NCBI GenBank assembly: GCA_049414625.1
Contig: JBMSAU010000110.1
Location: 30,404 to 94,403, forward strand
Length of the DNA: 64,000 bases
Source: WYEG01 sp049414625
GTDB taxonomy: Bacteria; Desulfobacterota; Thermodesulfobacteria; Thermodesulfobacteriales; Thermodesulfobacteriaceae
Direction: 5' to 3'
The translations under genes and the position numbers were made by a program. The notes beneath the pieces are model-generated. The model made no database searches. It was not told where the DNA came from and saw nothing but the letters and a program-made list of their open reading frames with translations. The stretch's first letter is position 1, and every line of letters starts with the position of its first letter. This document shows positions 9,921 to 18,845 of the stretch, one piece after another.

Positions 9921-10256
9921 ATGTTGTACGTTTTCAACTCACAAATTATACCACTGAATTGGCAATTAGCAGATTCTTATACCGTTAAGATTAAAAGGAT
10001 TGATGTGAATCAGGCGAGACAATTAGTTAATCAGAATCAATTTATATCCGCCATCGGACATGAATCAACAGCGAAATTGCTGTCAATGTTGTTAGGGATA
10101 GACATTCCAATAAATAGAATTCAAGTTGAAATGGTTTCGGGAGATATAGGGTTACATTTTGTATTAAAAAAGAGATTACAAGAAGGACAAATAATTAAAG
10201 ACATTCAGGAATTGCAAGAAATTGGGTTTGATTTAGTAATGAGCGAAGTTTTATGA
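9921..10256 (+). CDS. acrIII-1: AcrIII-1 family anti-CRISPR ring nuclease (DUF1874)
   Basis: A 111-residue protein of the DUF1874 family (Sulfolobus viruses SIRV1 gp29, STIV B116). Family members cleave cyclic tetra-adenylate and so shut down type III CRISPR signalling. It starts MLYVFNSQIIPL, and carries the hallmark AIGHEST with the histidine at residue 47, followed by NRIQVE and KKRLQEG with Arg85 and Glu88; these are the same numbers as the active-site residues I recall for SIRV1 gp29. The frame is open 63 bp further upstream, but a C-box variant (CTAAATAT, 6 nt) points to 9921, which also gives the family's usual length. Confidence 0.92.
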   Translation: MLYVFNSQIIPLNWQLADSYTVKIKRIDVNQARQLVNQNQFISAIGHESTAKLLSMLLGIDIPINRIQVEMVSGDIGLHFVLKKRLQEGQIIKDIQELQEIGFDLVMSEVL

Positions 10257-10306
10257 TCAATATTTTCATTTCTATCCATTTTTTCAGTTTTTTTATGAAA
10301 CAAAAG

Positions 10307-10321
10307 TAACTCAAGGAGTTA
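10307..10321 (+). terminator. Short hairpin after acrIII-1
   Basis: TAACTC-AAG-GAGTTA forms a perfect 6-bp stem with a 3-nt loop about 50 bp after the acrIII-1 stop, followed by A-rich rather than T-rich sequence. It sits between two convergent genes, so it could end transcription or protect a 3' end. No strong T-run follows, so this is a weak call. Confidence 0.3.
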
Positions 10322-10344
10322 GCTTCACAAAAAAATAGAATTTA

Positions 10345-11145
10345 TTATTCTATTGCTTCTGCTAGCTCATCTAAATCTTTTAGCAAATGATTTACTTTTG
10401 ATTTGTTAGCATCATCAAGTAAACTCCACATATCAACATAAACTTGTGTATCATCCAACGCATAACTGAACAATATTAACATTAACAAAACATCATAGTT
10501 TTTATTCTGTTTAATTTTGTTTATGAATAACAATGTTTTACTAGCAATCATACGGAAAATCTTTCTTGATGGTAAGTTATAATCAAGAGTTAGTTTTAAT
10601 GCTTCAGTTAAATCTTCTATATTCAAATCAGAAGCATTTATGTATCTATATAGATGATACAATCTCTTATCGAGATTTAATAATTCTGACTCGTTTAATT
10701 TTAATCCCAGGTTGATCTCAATAATTTTATAGTGTTTACTCAATATATTAGATAAAACTAAATTTTCCAAACCAAATTGTCTTAATAATATGTTTAACTC
10801 ATTGTTAAGTCGTTTTAAAATCGATGTTAAGACATTTATTGTATTTTGATTGGGATCATCCTTGAATGAATAATACATAAAACGGTATATATCAAGTATA
10901 ATATCCTTTGATGGATAAGAATTAATTTTTTGCTCCAGTGTGTCTATCATCTTTTCTGCGTAATCATATCTACCTATTTGCAGCATAGCAAGGAAGATTC
11001 TATTGAATAAGATTATGTCAGGTATGTCATATTCATGTTTAAACACATCTTCAACAATATCTTCAAAATCAGTTTCATTAAGATTTGATGTTAGCTTATA
11101 GAAGGCTCTAACCTCAGCTAAACTGTTTAGTAACATTTTATACAT
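10345..11145 (-). CDS. Unknown helical early-class protein
   Basis: A 266-residue, nearly all-helical protein rich in Leu, Ile, Asn and Asp, which could be an alpha-solenoid or regulatory protein; no family is recognised. The open frame begins further upstream, but that stretch only translates the C-box (SKFF), and the ATG exactly 6 nt after CTAAATTT is at 11145. About 100 bp of AT-rich sequence without clear features separates it from the RNA polymerase beta' gene upstream. Confidence 0.65.
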   Translation of the reverse strand: MYKMLLNSLAEVRAFYKLTSNLNETDFEDIVEDVFKHEYDIPDIILFNRIFLAMLQIGRYDYAEKMIDTLEQKINSYPSKDIILDIYRFMYYSFKDDPNQNTINVLTSILKRLNNELNILLRQFGLENLVLSNILSKHYKIIEINLGLKLNESELLNLDKRLYHLYRYINASDLNIEDLTEALKLTLDYNLPSRKIFRMIASKTLLFINKIKQNKNYDVLLMLILFSYALDDTQVYVDMWSLLDDANKSKVNHLLKDLDELAEAIE

Positions 11146-11248
11146 AATAAAAAATTTAGATATGTTAGAATCCAAGCATTGCTAAATAATTTGTAGTTGT
11201 TTTACTTAGTATTGTTATATCATTTGCTTTTGATGTAACTTTTTTATA

Positions 11249-12544
11249 CTATTCATTATTTATACTCCCTTCAACGAATTGCTTTGGAATAGCTATTACA
11301 AGTCCTATTGGTAAATCTCTGAAGTAAGTTATTTTATTTGTTTTTTTGCTTTTGACTCTAATTGTTATATTTGCATCAACGCTATCACCATCAAAGTCTC
11401 CTCCCAGTGGTGCACAAGCTAACGGATGTATTTGTATTGTATCTTGATCTGCTATAACTGGTTTTGCTGCTAGCCAAGATGTCTTATGCAAAGCTGGGTC
11501 TCTTTTATAAACCACTACAGCATCTGGTAAAACATCTTGCTCTAAAACCTTTCTAAAGAAGTTTATCAATTCTTGTGGAAACAGAGTAGGATAATTGGAA
11601 ATCTTGTTTATAAGCTTAGTTATATCATTAACAGCAGGTTTAATCTCTTGTCTTGCAGTTTTTGTTATCTCTATAAATTCTTGTTTGTGTTTTGTTAGTA
11701 TGCTATTAATTATTTGTGGCTTGTATAGTTGCAACAGAGCTGTAAATGGAATAGCAATTTGGTCTATCTCAAGATTTGGATTAGGACTAATAACAGATCT
11801 TGCTGTGTAGTTAACTGTTTTGCTAGCAAGTTGTTCTCTAATAAAACCTGTTTTTGTTCCAAATTGTTCTGCTAACAAATCTATTAGTTTAACGATCAAC
11901 CTATACAATTTTGAGCTATTAGCATTACCAACTTCAAAAGTTTTGTTTTGTTCTATTATTTTTGAGTAAACATCTGTTAACGGATGTATTGATATTTTGT
12001 TGTCTATCTTTGAGTAATCTCTCCAACCAGGAGGAAGCACAATTATTTTGTTTGTTATCAAATTCTCAACTTTATTGTTTGATAATTTGATTATCTCATT
12101 TATTAACTGACCGGATACACTATTCTGTTGAGCAATATACTCAATCAATTTAATCAGTTTGTTTTTCTCAAAGAAGTCTGCGAAGCCTTGCATCAAGATT
12201 TTATGATTTGTGTAGCTAATCTCTTTCTCATCTTCCAAAACTAAATTCCCTTCTTCATCAATTGCTAAAATCCTATCTGGTCTGTTTCTGAATGCTCTGA
12301 TTGTGGGTAAATTATCCAGAATCATCAACACAGGAAACTTAGGGATATATACATTCAACGGTATATATCCCATTTGCTCAAACCATTTTGAACTTTTTCT
12401 CTCACCAAATAGATATTGTGAGTACAATCCATTTATTTGGCTCAGTAACTTTTGTTCATTTAAGTTTGCAGGTAATGGTTCCATAATAGCTGGAGCATTA
12501 TGCTCCTTAATAAATTGTTCCACATTTAGTAGTTCAAAAATCAT
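11249..12544 (-). CDS. RNA polymerase beta' subunit, N-terminal half
   Basis: A 431-residue homologue of the N-terminal half of beta'. The catalytic magnesium site appears as GGDFDGDSVDA with DFDGD at residues 383-387 (NADFDGD in cellular enzymes). Upstream is the double-psi-barrel approach, REQLASKTVNYTARSVISPN, matching the cellular [24 protein letters not shown] region, and the phage-like PPGWRDYSKID with a DVYSKII element. The protein stops about 44 residues after the active site, so the C-terminal half must be another gene, not seen here. The start carries an AGC-box with 11 nt spacing, unlike the two beta fragments, which have C-boxes. Confidence 0.9.
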   Translation of the reverse strand: MIFELLNVEQFIKEHNAPAIMEPLPANLNEQKLLSQINGLYSQYLFGERKSSKWFEQMGYIPLNVYIPKFPVLMILDNLPTIRAFRNRPDRILAIDEEGNLVLEDEKEISYTNHKILMQGFADFFEKNKLIKLIEYIAQQNSVSGQLINEIIKLSNNKVENLITNKIIVLPPGWRDYSKIDNKISIHPLTDVYSKIIEQNKTFEVGNANSSKLYRLIVKLIDLLAEQFGTKTGFIREQLASKTVNYTARSVISPNPNLEIDQIAIPFTALLQLYKPQIINSILTKHKQEFIEITKTARQEIKPAVNDITKLINKISNYPTLFPQELINFFRKVLEQDVLPDAVVVYKRDPALHKTSWLAAKPVIADQDTIQIHPLACAPLGGDFDGDSVDANITIRVKSKKTNKITYFRDLPIGLVIAIPKQFVEGSINNE

Positions 12545-12577
12545 TGATTTTGATTGCTCAAGAAAACAGCAAAAAAA

Positions 12578-14134
12578 CTAAAGCATATCTTTGATTGATT
12601 TTACGAATTTATTCACATATTCTTGTTCCAAGCCAACTACATAATTTTGAACAAAGTTTATTGCTTCATCGCTATCCTCAACAACAATCACAGACGCATT
12701 TTTTGCTTTATTAACAACAAGCATAACAATATCCAAAGGTAAATGTTGTCTCAATTTGTCTGATAACTCATTTAAAAACTTTAGTGAATATTTTCCTTTT
12801 AGTGATAGACCTCTGCTTCCATGACTGAACACAGGACCAACTATTAGATTGTATAGCAACATACCAAAGATATGCGGTGCAATTGACTTTAATATTTTTT
12901 CAGCTTCACTTCTGTTTTTAGCCGCTTTCAATATGGATATTAAATCATTGCTAGTTAATGTTGTAGTTTTCCAAGCAACCATACCTGATATATCTCGTAA
13001 TGTTGTAAGATCAAGATTTGCATTATAATCTTTCAATATACTTATTAACTCCATTTTTATGATATGTTCCAACATAGTTAACTTAACCTCTCCTCTACAT
13101 ATACGTTTAAACAGATTTATCAAATACTCATTCAAAAAGTCTGGATTTTGTCTATTCAAAAAGCCTGCTAGCTTATACTCATCAGTCTGAGAGTTATATA
13201 GGAAATATCTCTTCTTAACTCCTGTTCCAAATGCAGAGTCTCCAACAAATTCCAATTTAACTTTTGGATAATGTGCTAGTACTTTTTGTTTGTATGTGTT
13301 TGTAGCAAATCTATGAGCATAAGTGTAAACCAAGGGTAAAATACTATTATTCAAAACATCTTCATGCAAAATATCATATTTATCGTAAACAAAGAAGCTA
13401 TCTGTATCGTTATACATTATGAATTGAGTATTTGCATCAAACTTTTTACGAGCGCTAATAAAATCATTTATATTAACAGACAAATCATTAATATTTTTTG
13501 TTTGTATATAACGATTAATCAAAGCTGATGTTGTTAGAGATATATATTGTCCTGTTATTGTTATGGCTTCAGCAATGTATATATTGTAGAATGGAAATGA
13601 ATCTGTTCCGAAGACACCGTACATGCTATTCATGGCAAGTTTGGTTGCATTCTGTATGAGATCTGCAACTTGATCGCCTTGCTTTGCCTTTGCCTTATAT
13701 ATATCTCTCATTTTAATCCATTCAACTAAAGTCTTTTCTAGTAAGATAGATAACTGATTACCATTTGTTAGTAATCCATTAGGAGTAACAATTATGTTTT
13801 TGTTTTGTATTAAGTCCAGTAAATCTTGTCCATTCATTTCATGATTGGTAAATCGTTTTGTTGTTATAAACCATTTGTATTTGACAATTTCATCATACAA
13901 TCCAAACCAAAACAATGTTCCAAATATCCTACCTGCAAACCTACCTTTTGCAAAATTATTCCAATAGGATAAATCAGCTTCATTATTTGTTTCAATACAT
14001 AACAATTCTTGCAAGTATTTCTCTTCGTTTTTTATGTTTGATCCTGATACAAATCCATGAACATCTAGAATATTGTTTGCTACCATGAGATTTGGATATA
14101 GTGAATTTACGTCAAAAACTTTTATTGTTGGCAT
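12578..14134 (-). CDS. Family B DNA polymerase, polymerase domain only
   Basis: A 518-residue polymerase core. Motif A is FDVNSLYPNL at residues 7-16, motif B KLAMNSMYG at 165-173, and motif C YNDTDS at 241-246; the thumb region follows. The protein starts directly at motif A, so the usual N-terminal and 3'-5' exonuclease domains are absent and must be supplied by another gene if they exist. The start is decided by the C-box (CTAAATTT, 6 nt, ATG at 14134); the longer frame only adds the translated motif. It diverges from the primase gene. Confidence 0.93.
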   Translation of the reverse strand: MPTIKVFDVNSLYPNLMVANNILDVHGFVSGSNIKNEEKYLQELLCIETNNEADLSYWNNFAKGRFAGRIFGTLFWFGLYDEIVKYKWFITTKRFTNHEMNGQDLLDLIQNKNIIVTPNGLLTNGNQLSILLEKTLVEWIKMRDIYKAKAKQGDQVADLIQNATKLAMNSMYGVFGTDSFPFYNIYIAEAITITGQYISLTTSALINRYIQTKNINDLSVNINDFISARKKFDANTQFIMYNDTDSFFVYDKYDILHEDVLNNSILPLVYTYAHRFATNTYKQKVLAHYPKVKLEFVGDSAFGTGVKKRYFLYNSQTDEYKLAGFLNRQNPDFLNEYLINLFKRICRGEVKLTMLEHIIKMELISILKDYNANLDLTTLRDISGMVAWKTTTLTSNDLISILKAAKNRSEAEKILKSIAPHIFGMLLYNLIVGPVFSHGSRGLSLKGKYSLKFLNELSDKLRQHLPLDIVMLVVNKAKNASVIVVEDSDEAINFVQNYVVGLEQEYVNKFVKSIKDML

Positions 14135-14186
14135 AAATGAAAATTTAGATTGGATGCAAAAAAACAAGCCGCCTAAATTTTTTTGT
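14135..14186. promoter_or_regulatory. Back-to-back C-boxes between polymerase and primase
   Basis: The 52 bp between the polymerase B start (14134, minus) and primase start (14187, plus) contain two facing-away CTAAATTT elements, each 6 nt from its ATG. On the minus side the box is preceded by GCATCCAAT, matching the GCAMCYA stretch seen upstream of many other C-boxes. There is no Shine-Dalgarno site for either gene. Confidence 0.65.
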
Positions 14187-15185
14187 ATGCTAGACGTTAG
14201 GAATATCTTTAACTACTATGTATATAAGCCTATTTATTACAAACGAAATCACATATTAATACGGTGTCCTTTCTGTGGAGACAGTGTTAAAAATGTTATG
14301 CATGCTCATTTGTATATTGAACCAGATTTGATGGTATTTTGGTGTGCAAGATGTTATGAAGGTGGTTCGCTAGCCTATCTGCTAACCAAAATCAGAGACA
14401 GATTTTCAATTGATGTAAATCCGATAATAAACCAATTACGTAATGTTATAGTTAGTAATACTAGCTTACAAAAATCAAAACAAATAAACTTAGATATAAC
14501 TTACATTGAGATGCAAAAACTAAAACAAAAATTAAGTCAAGAATCTATTGCTAGGTATAGAAATGAGCTAGAGTATTACTTCATCAAAAAGCAAATCAAT
14601 ATCAGTGAACATGTATTACATCAATTACCGATTGCTATGTATGATGTAGTGTACGATTATTTGCTACCACATAAAGATAGATTGGATAATTCACTAGTCG
14701 TATTTACAATCGGTAGTAGAGTAATTTACAGATATGATTATTTGAGTTTGTTACATAACTTCAAAACAGAAAGAAGGTTTATGAATCTCTATCTAGCAAT
14801 AGGTAAAAGCTATCAAGCTCTACAATATAGTTTGTTTACATTGCTACCATACAACTTTGATAGAAAGTTTTATCAATCATACAATCTAAGCAGAAAAAAT
14901 TTACTACTTGTTTCTGAAGGATTAACTGATATGATATTGTATGCAGAACATTTACTAACAAGTGTAGATACACCAATAACTTGCTTAGTGTTAAATGGTA
15001 AATGGTATGAAATTATAAAAGACTTTGAACCTTTGTTTGACAATATTACAGTAATTGTTGATAATGATGCTGCAACTAAAGCATACATAGCTGGTCTCAA
15101 GATAAACAGTAAACTAAGTTTTGTTATACCAGTTACAGGTAATGATCTTAGAGAGAGTAAAAAATATCTTGAAGTAGAAATTTAA
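14187..15185 (+). CDS. DnaG-type primase with zinc ribbon and Toprim domain
   Basis: A 332-residue primase. A zinc-binding region near residues 25-60 reads RCPFCGDS then FWCARCYEGGS, as in DnaG and phage primases. The Toprim domain near residues 235-300 has the acidic residues in LLVSEGLTDMILYAE and VIVDNDAATKAY. It would make RNA primers for the neighbouring polymerase and the DnaB-type helicase at 28773. The C-box (14173-14180) selects the ATG at 14187, removing 38 codons of the longer frame. It is shorter than bacterial DnaG and lacks an obvious helicase-binding domain. Confidence 0.85.
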   Translation: MLDVRNIFNYYVYKPIYYKRNHILIRCPFCGDSVKNVMHAHLYIEPDLMVFWCARCYEGGSLAYLLTKIRDRFSIDVNPIINQLRNVIVSNTSLQKSKQINLDITYIEMQKLKQKLSQESIARYRNELEYYFIKKQINISEHVLHQLPIAMYDVVYDYLLPHKDRLDNSLVVFTIGSRVIYRYDYLSLLHNFKTERRFMNLYLAIGKSYQALQYSLFTLLPYNFDRKFYQSYNLSRKNLLLVSEGLTDMILYAEHLLTSVDTPITCLVLNGKWYEIIKDFEPLFDNITVIVDNDAATKAYIAGLKINSKLSFVIPVTGNDLRESKKYLEVEI

Positions 15186-15201
15186 TGAGCACATTTTTTG
15201 A

Positions 15202-16095
15202 ATGATAGATTTACTACAACAAAACTATTCTAAATTGAAAGCAATAGAAGAGTTTAGTTTTAAACATATGCTTAGTTCATCAGCAGCTAAAGACTTTGTT
15301 GATAACTTAGTTGCAGAACAAAACAACCCATATTTAAGCAAGATATACAATCATCTTATAGATAACAACATATTAGTTATAACATATGACAGAGATTTGA
15401 TTAGCAGAACTATAACATACTTTCTTGGTTTAATAGTTAGAGGTCCTATGGTTTTAGGTTTCCATAGTCCAGAGAATAAAAAGATTTATTTGTTGCTAGA
15501 TAACAACTACATAGTATCCAAGCATACAAACCAACATATTAATAAGAGAATTATACAAACATTAATACATGAAACTGTTCATTATTTTGCTACAGTAAAA
15601 CCAAAAGAATTTTGTGAACAATTTGATACAATAATACAACGATTCTTCAAACTTGTTTTCTCAAACATAGACCCTAGGTTGGAGTATTATAAAATTGCAG
15701 ATAGTTATTATGATTTGTTATATAACAGTAGAAAACAAATCTTTACAAAAAGTTATTATCAGACTTGGTTTGATACATTTATAAACTATGGGCGTGATGA
15801 AGTATTAAATGCTTTTGTTAAAGATTCACAGTATGATAAGGCATTTAACTACATGATTAAACATCCAGTTTATTTAAAGATTGTTGCTACACTCTATGTG
15901 GCAAATGGAAAAAGAGAAGCTATACCCTATTCTTTCTTTGCTGATATGTATAATGCCTATGTTAAGCTAACAGGTCAGTTAACAATTAACCTATACTATC
16001 AGGAGTTATTTTATCCCGATGAAGTAATATGTGTGCTATCAGAAACAGATAAAAAGAGAGACAATATATTACAAAAGTTGTTACACTTGATCTAA
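15202..16095 (+). CDS. Putative HExxH zinc metalloprotein
   Basis: A 297-residue protein with the pattern TLIHETVHYFATV near residue 118, a canonical HExxH zinc-peptidase signature preceded by hydrophobic residues as in true zincins. The third ligand is not obvious; an E or H in the following helix could serve. The AGC-box (11 nt spacing) places it with virion genes, so a capsid maturation or tail-associated protease is conceivable. It lies between primase and the beta C-half. The family is not recognised and the function is inference from the motif. Confidence 0.6.
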   Translation: MIDLLQQNYSKLKAIEEFSFKHMLSSSAAKDFVDNLVAEQNNPYLSKIYNHLIDNNILVITYDRDLISRTITYFLGLIVRGPMVLGFHSPENKKIYLLLDNNYIVSKHTNQHINKRIIQTLIHETVHYFATVKPKEFCEQFDTIIQRFFKLVFSNIDPRLEYYKIADSYYDLLYNSRKQIFTKSYYQTWFDTFINYGRDEVLNAFVKDSQYDKAFNYMIKHPVYLKIVATLYVANGKREAIPYSFFADMYNAYVKLTGQLTINLYYQELFYPDEVICVLSETDKKRDNILQKLLHLI

Positions 16096-16105
16096 ATTTT
16101 TTTGT

Positions 16106-17698
16106 ATGAGTAATTTGACATATAAACCGACACAGTTATTAACTGCTACTATGTTATGCGTTCCATTTCTAAGATTTAACGATCCAAATAGATTGCAGAT
16201 GGCTTCCAACCATCTAAGACAATCTCTACCTTTGGTTAATGCTGAAATTCCGAGGATAAGAACTGGATTTGAGAATGTAATTGTTAAGAAAGCAGAAAGC
16301 TTTTACATTGAGACAAATACTTTTGAGAAAATTGATGAATTTATAGTTAAAACAGATGAAGGTTTGAAGTTTAATGCTATGTTTTTAAAATATGATGAGA
16401 AATTAAAAGTTGCATACAATCCTTATCATATATGTTTTGTCAGAGATATTGTTAGCGGTGGTTGGTGTCCTGAGCTCAAACTAGGAGTAAATGCTTTAGT
16501 TGGTTATATGTCTTACTATGGTTTCAACTATCAAGATGCCGTAGTAATATCTGAATCTTTTGCTAAAAGACTAAAACATATCGAGAGAAAAGTATTTATT
16601 ATTAGATTGCCTGCAAATAGTCAATTAAAACATATCAGTAGTAATGACAATACTATTAGTTTGATACCAATACCAGGTAAAACATACAATACACTAATAT
16701 CCTATGAGTATATTGAAGCAGGTGTATTACAACGAAAACAAATTAATGTTGACAATTTGCTTGTAGTTGATGTAAGAGTTAAAGCTCTACCAAATTACAG
16801 ATTACCTGCATCAGTAGCAGAATTCATCAAGAAAGCAAAGAAACCATTCAAACTAGCAAAATTAGAAACAGAACCTACACAAAAATATCCTATTGTTATA
16901 CAAATAATTGGTTATGTTACCAGAGAAGCAACAATAGGAGATAAACTAACAAATAGACATGGAAACAAAGGAGTCATTGGCTTGATTGTTCCTGATGAAG
17001 AAATGCCCAAAACAAAAGACGGAAAGATATTAGATATATTGTTCTCTCCTCTTTCTGTTCCATCCAGAATGAACCTAGGCCAATTAATGGAAAATTTGCT
17101 TGCAAAAATTGTCGTTAAGGTTGAACAACAGGTATTAGATTTGCTTAATAGGAATATGAGGGATAAAGCTCAAAAAATGTTGCTAGACTTTTTAAAGAGA
17201 GTTGAAAAACGAAGTTCATTTCATCATTTAATTGACAATGTTTTAACTAAAAGATGGGATTTATTGGAGTATAACCTAACAAAATATGGATTGAGCATCA
17301 TACAACCACCTTTTAGTGAATTGAATGCAGAAGAGATAAAACAATTAGCCAAAGACTATAATGTCAAGGAAATAGATTATGTTAGAGTAGACAATTATGA
17401 TGTTAGCATCAATGTGGGTTATCAAACTATATTAAAACTAGAACATTTAGCATCAAGCAAAGTAACAGGAGCAGGCATAACAAACAATGAATACACTAAT
17501 CCACAAAGAATCGGAGAAATGGAAACTTGGAATATCATTGCTCACGATTATGATGAAATTAAGAGATTATTCCGCAGAAGTTATGAATTTGAAAAACTAT
17601 CCTACTATAGCGATAAGTTTGGCTTTGATAGTTATATATTCAAACCTGATGTAAATAATGTATATCAAGTTTACAAGAAAGTTTTATTCAATGAGTAA
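16106..17698 (+). CDS. RNA polymerase beta subunit, C-terminal half
   Basis: A 530-residue homologue of the C-terminal half of beta. Recognisable blocks in order are FNYQDAVVISESF (cellular YNFEDAIVISE), GDKLTNRHGNKGVIG, SPLSVPSRMNLGQLMEN, and near the C-terminus NPQRIGEMETWNIIAHD (cellular GGQRFGEMEVWALEA). These form the part of the active centre and the flap/clamp region that contacts beta'. The first about 100 residues are divergent. The N-terminal half of beta is probably the product of 35505-36827. The C-box is 6 nt before the ATG. No cellular-type fusion or intein is seen. Confidence 0.92.
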   Translation: MSNLTYKPTQLLTATMLCVPFLRFNDPNRLQMASNHLRQSLPLVNAEIPRIRTGFENVIVKKAESFYIETNTFEKIDEFIVKTDEGLKFNAMFLKYDEKLKVAYNPYHICFVRDIVSGGWCPELKLGVNALVGYMSYYGFNYQDAVVISESFAKRLKHIERKVFIIRLPANSQLKHISSNDNTISLIPIPGKTYNTLISYEYIEAGVLQRKQINVDNLLVVDVRVKALPNYRLPASVAEFIKKAKKPFKLAKLETEPTQKYPIVIQIIGYVTREATIGDKLTNRHGNKGVIGLIVPDEEMPKTKDGKILDILFSPLSVPSRMNLGQLMENLLAKIVVKVEQQVLDLLNRNMRDKAQKMLLDFLKRVEKRSSFHHLIDNVLTKRWDLLEYNLTKYGLSIIQPPFSELNAEEIKQLAKDYNVKEIDYVRVDNYDVSINVGYQTILKLEHLASSKVTGAGITNNEYTNPQRIGEMETWNIIAHDYDEIKRLFRRSYEFEKLSYYSDKFGFDSYIFKPDVNNVYQVYKKVLFNE

Positions 17699-17725
17699 TC
17701 TTTTTTTATTACAGCACAAATGTAG

Positions 17726-18391
17726 ATGCATATAACAGAAGTAGTTGAGTATGTAAAAGGTATGCTAACAGGCTATGCAATTGATTTGGAGATAGATGAT
17801 CAACAAATACAGAACATCATAAAAAATAGTGTCATATCGATACTAAACCAATATGTTCCACAAGTTAAGATCAGAACAATACCTCAAGCAAATTTTGATA
17901 ATACAACTTGGACTGTGGAATTACCTGAACAACAAGTTGTTAATATATTACATGTTAGCACGAAGCCATTTCCTCTGTATCCGTTATTATTGGCTAATCA
18001 ACAAAGTTTGATAGTTGCTCAAGAATTTGTTTCGAATAGAATTATAGATAGTTACTCCTATATATATGATGTTAGATTTAGTTTCATACCTCCAAACAAA
18101 TTACAACTATACAGTCAACCAATGTCTGATATAGTTGTAATGTATAGTTGCAGTTACAAAGATGATTTATCGGATGTCCCAAACAGTCTTGAATATTTGG
18201 TTAAAGCTCTTGCTCTTGCAAACGTTAAAATAGCAATAGGCAATATACGTACAAAATATCAAAGTTTCGACACTCCATTTGGAAGCATAACACTAGCATA
18301 TGATATAAAACAAGAGGGTATGGATGAACTGAGAACAATAATAGAGGAATTGAAAGTATCTCCTCCACCTATACCCGTTATAGTAGTGTAA
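17726..18391 (+). CDS. Putative head-tail connector or neck-type protein
   Basis: A 221-residue protein. The N-terminal helical segment, with an acidic DDQQIQNIIKNSVISIL stretch, followed by a beta-rich middle and a Pro-rich end (SPPPIPVIVV), resembles the layout of phage neck or head-closure proteins. No motif proves it. An AGC-box precedes the ATG by 10 nt. It follows the beta C-half by 27 bp. Treat the neck assignment as a weak structural guess. Confidence 0.6.
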   Translation: MHITEVVEYVKGMLTGYAIDLEIDDQQIQNIIKNSVISILNQYVPQVKIRTIPQANFDNTTWTVELPEQQVVNILHVSTKPFPLYPLLLANQQSLIVAQEFVSNRIIDSYSYIYDVRFSFIPPNKLQLYSQPMSDIVVMYSCSYKDDLSDVPNSLEYLVKALALANVKIAIGNIRTKYQSFDTPFGSITLAYDIKQEGMDELRTIIEELKVSPPPIPVIVV

Positions 18392-18420
18392 GTATAGCAA
18401 CTTGTCTAAATTTATATTAC

Positions 18421-18828
18421 ATGAGTACTTCTACTTTAAGACAAGGACTCTATACGATTGTCAGAGATCGTGAGAGCGGCAAATTGGGTTTATGCGCGCC
18501 ATTCACTGTCAGGAATGTTGTATTACCTCTAAACATTAATCAATATAAAATCCATTTCATAACAAGATTTGACGAAAACAAACATGAAAAAATAATAGAG
18601 GTATTTCTGATAGATGAAGAATTACAGAAACAATTGAAAAATATGTCTCCATATGGTGTTTATATTATACAAGATATAGAAACAAATTATTATGGCTTAA
18701 ATGTACCTTTTTATTTCAGATATGAAACTCCATTTCAATTAAGAGTTGATGGACAAATATACACCATCGCATTCATACGCTATGGTAAGATAAAAGATAA
18801 AAAGTACAAAAAAGTAGCAAGAATATGA
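18421..18828 (+). CDS. Unknown small early-class protein
   Basis: A 135-residue basic protein with a beta-rich pattern and a Lys-rich C-terminus (KIKDKKYKKVARI). No motif is recognised. Its C-box has 7 nt instead of 6 nt before the ATG, one of only two such exceptions among about 31. The basic tail could bind nucleic acid, but this is not supported further. Confidence 0.6.
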   Translation: MSTSTLRQGLYTIVRDRESGKLGLCAPFTVRNVVLPLNINQYKIHFITRFDENKHEKIIEVFLIDEELQKQLKNMSPYGVYIIQDIETNYYGLNVPFYFRYETPFQLRVDGQIYTIAFIRYGKIKDKKYKKVARI

Positions 18829-18845
18829 AAAAATCTCTTTTTTTG

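Noticed and set aside
14073..14186. N-terminal extension of the primase frame by 38 codons
   Set aside because: The extension overlaps the divergent polymerase gene and translates its promoter and the C-box (PKFFCM); the same SKFF/KFxxM pattern recurs in the extended frames of many genes and marks untranslated promoter sequence.
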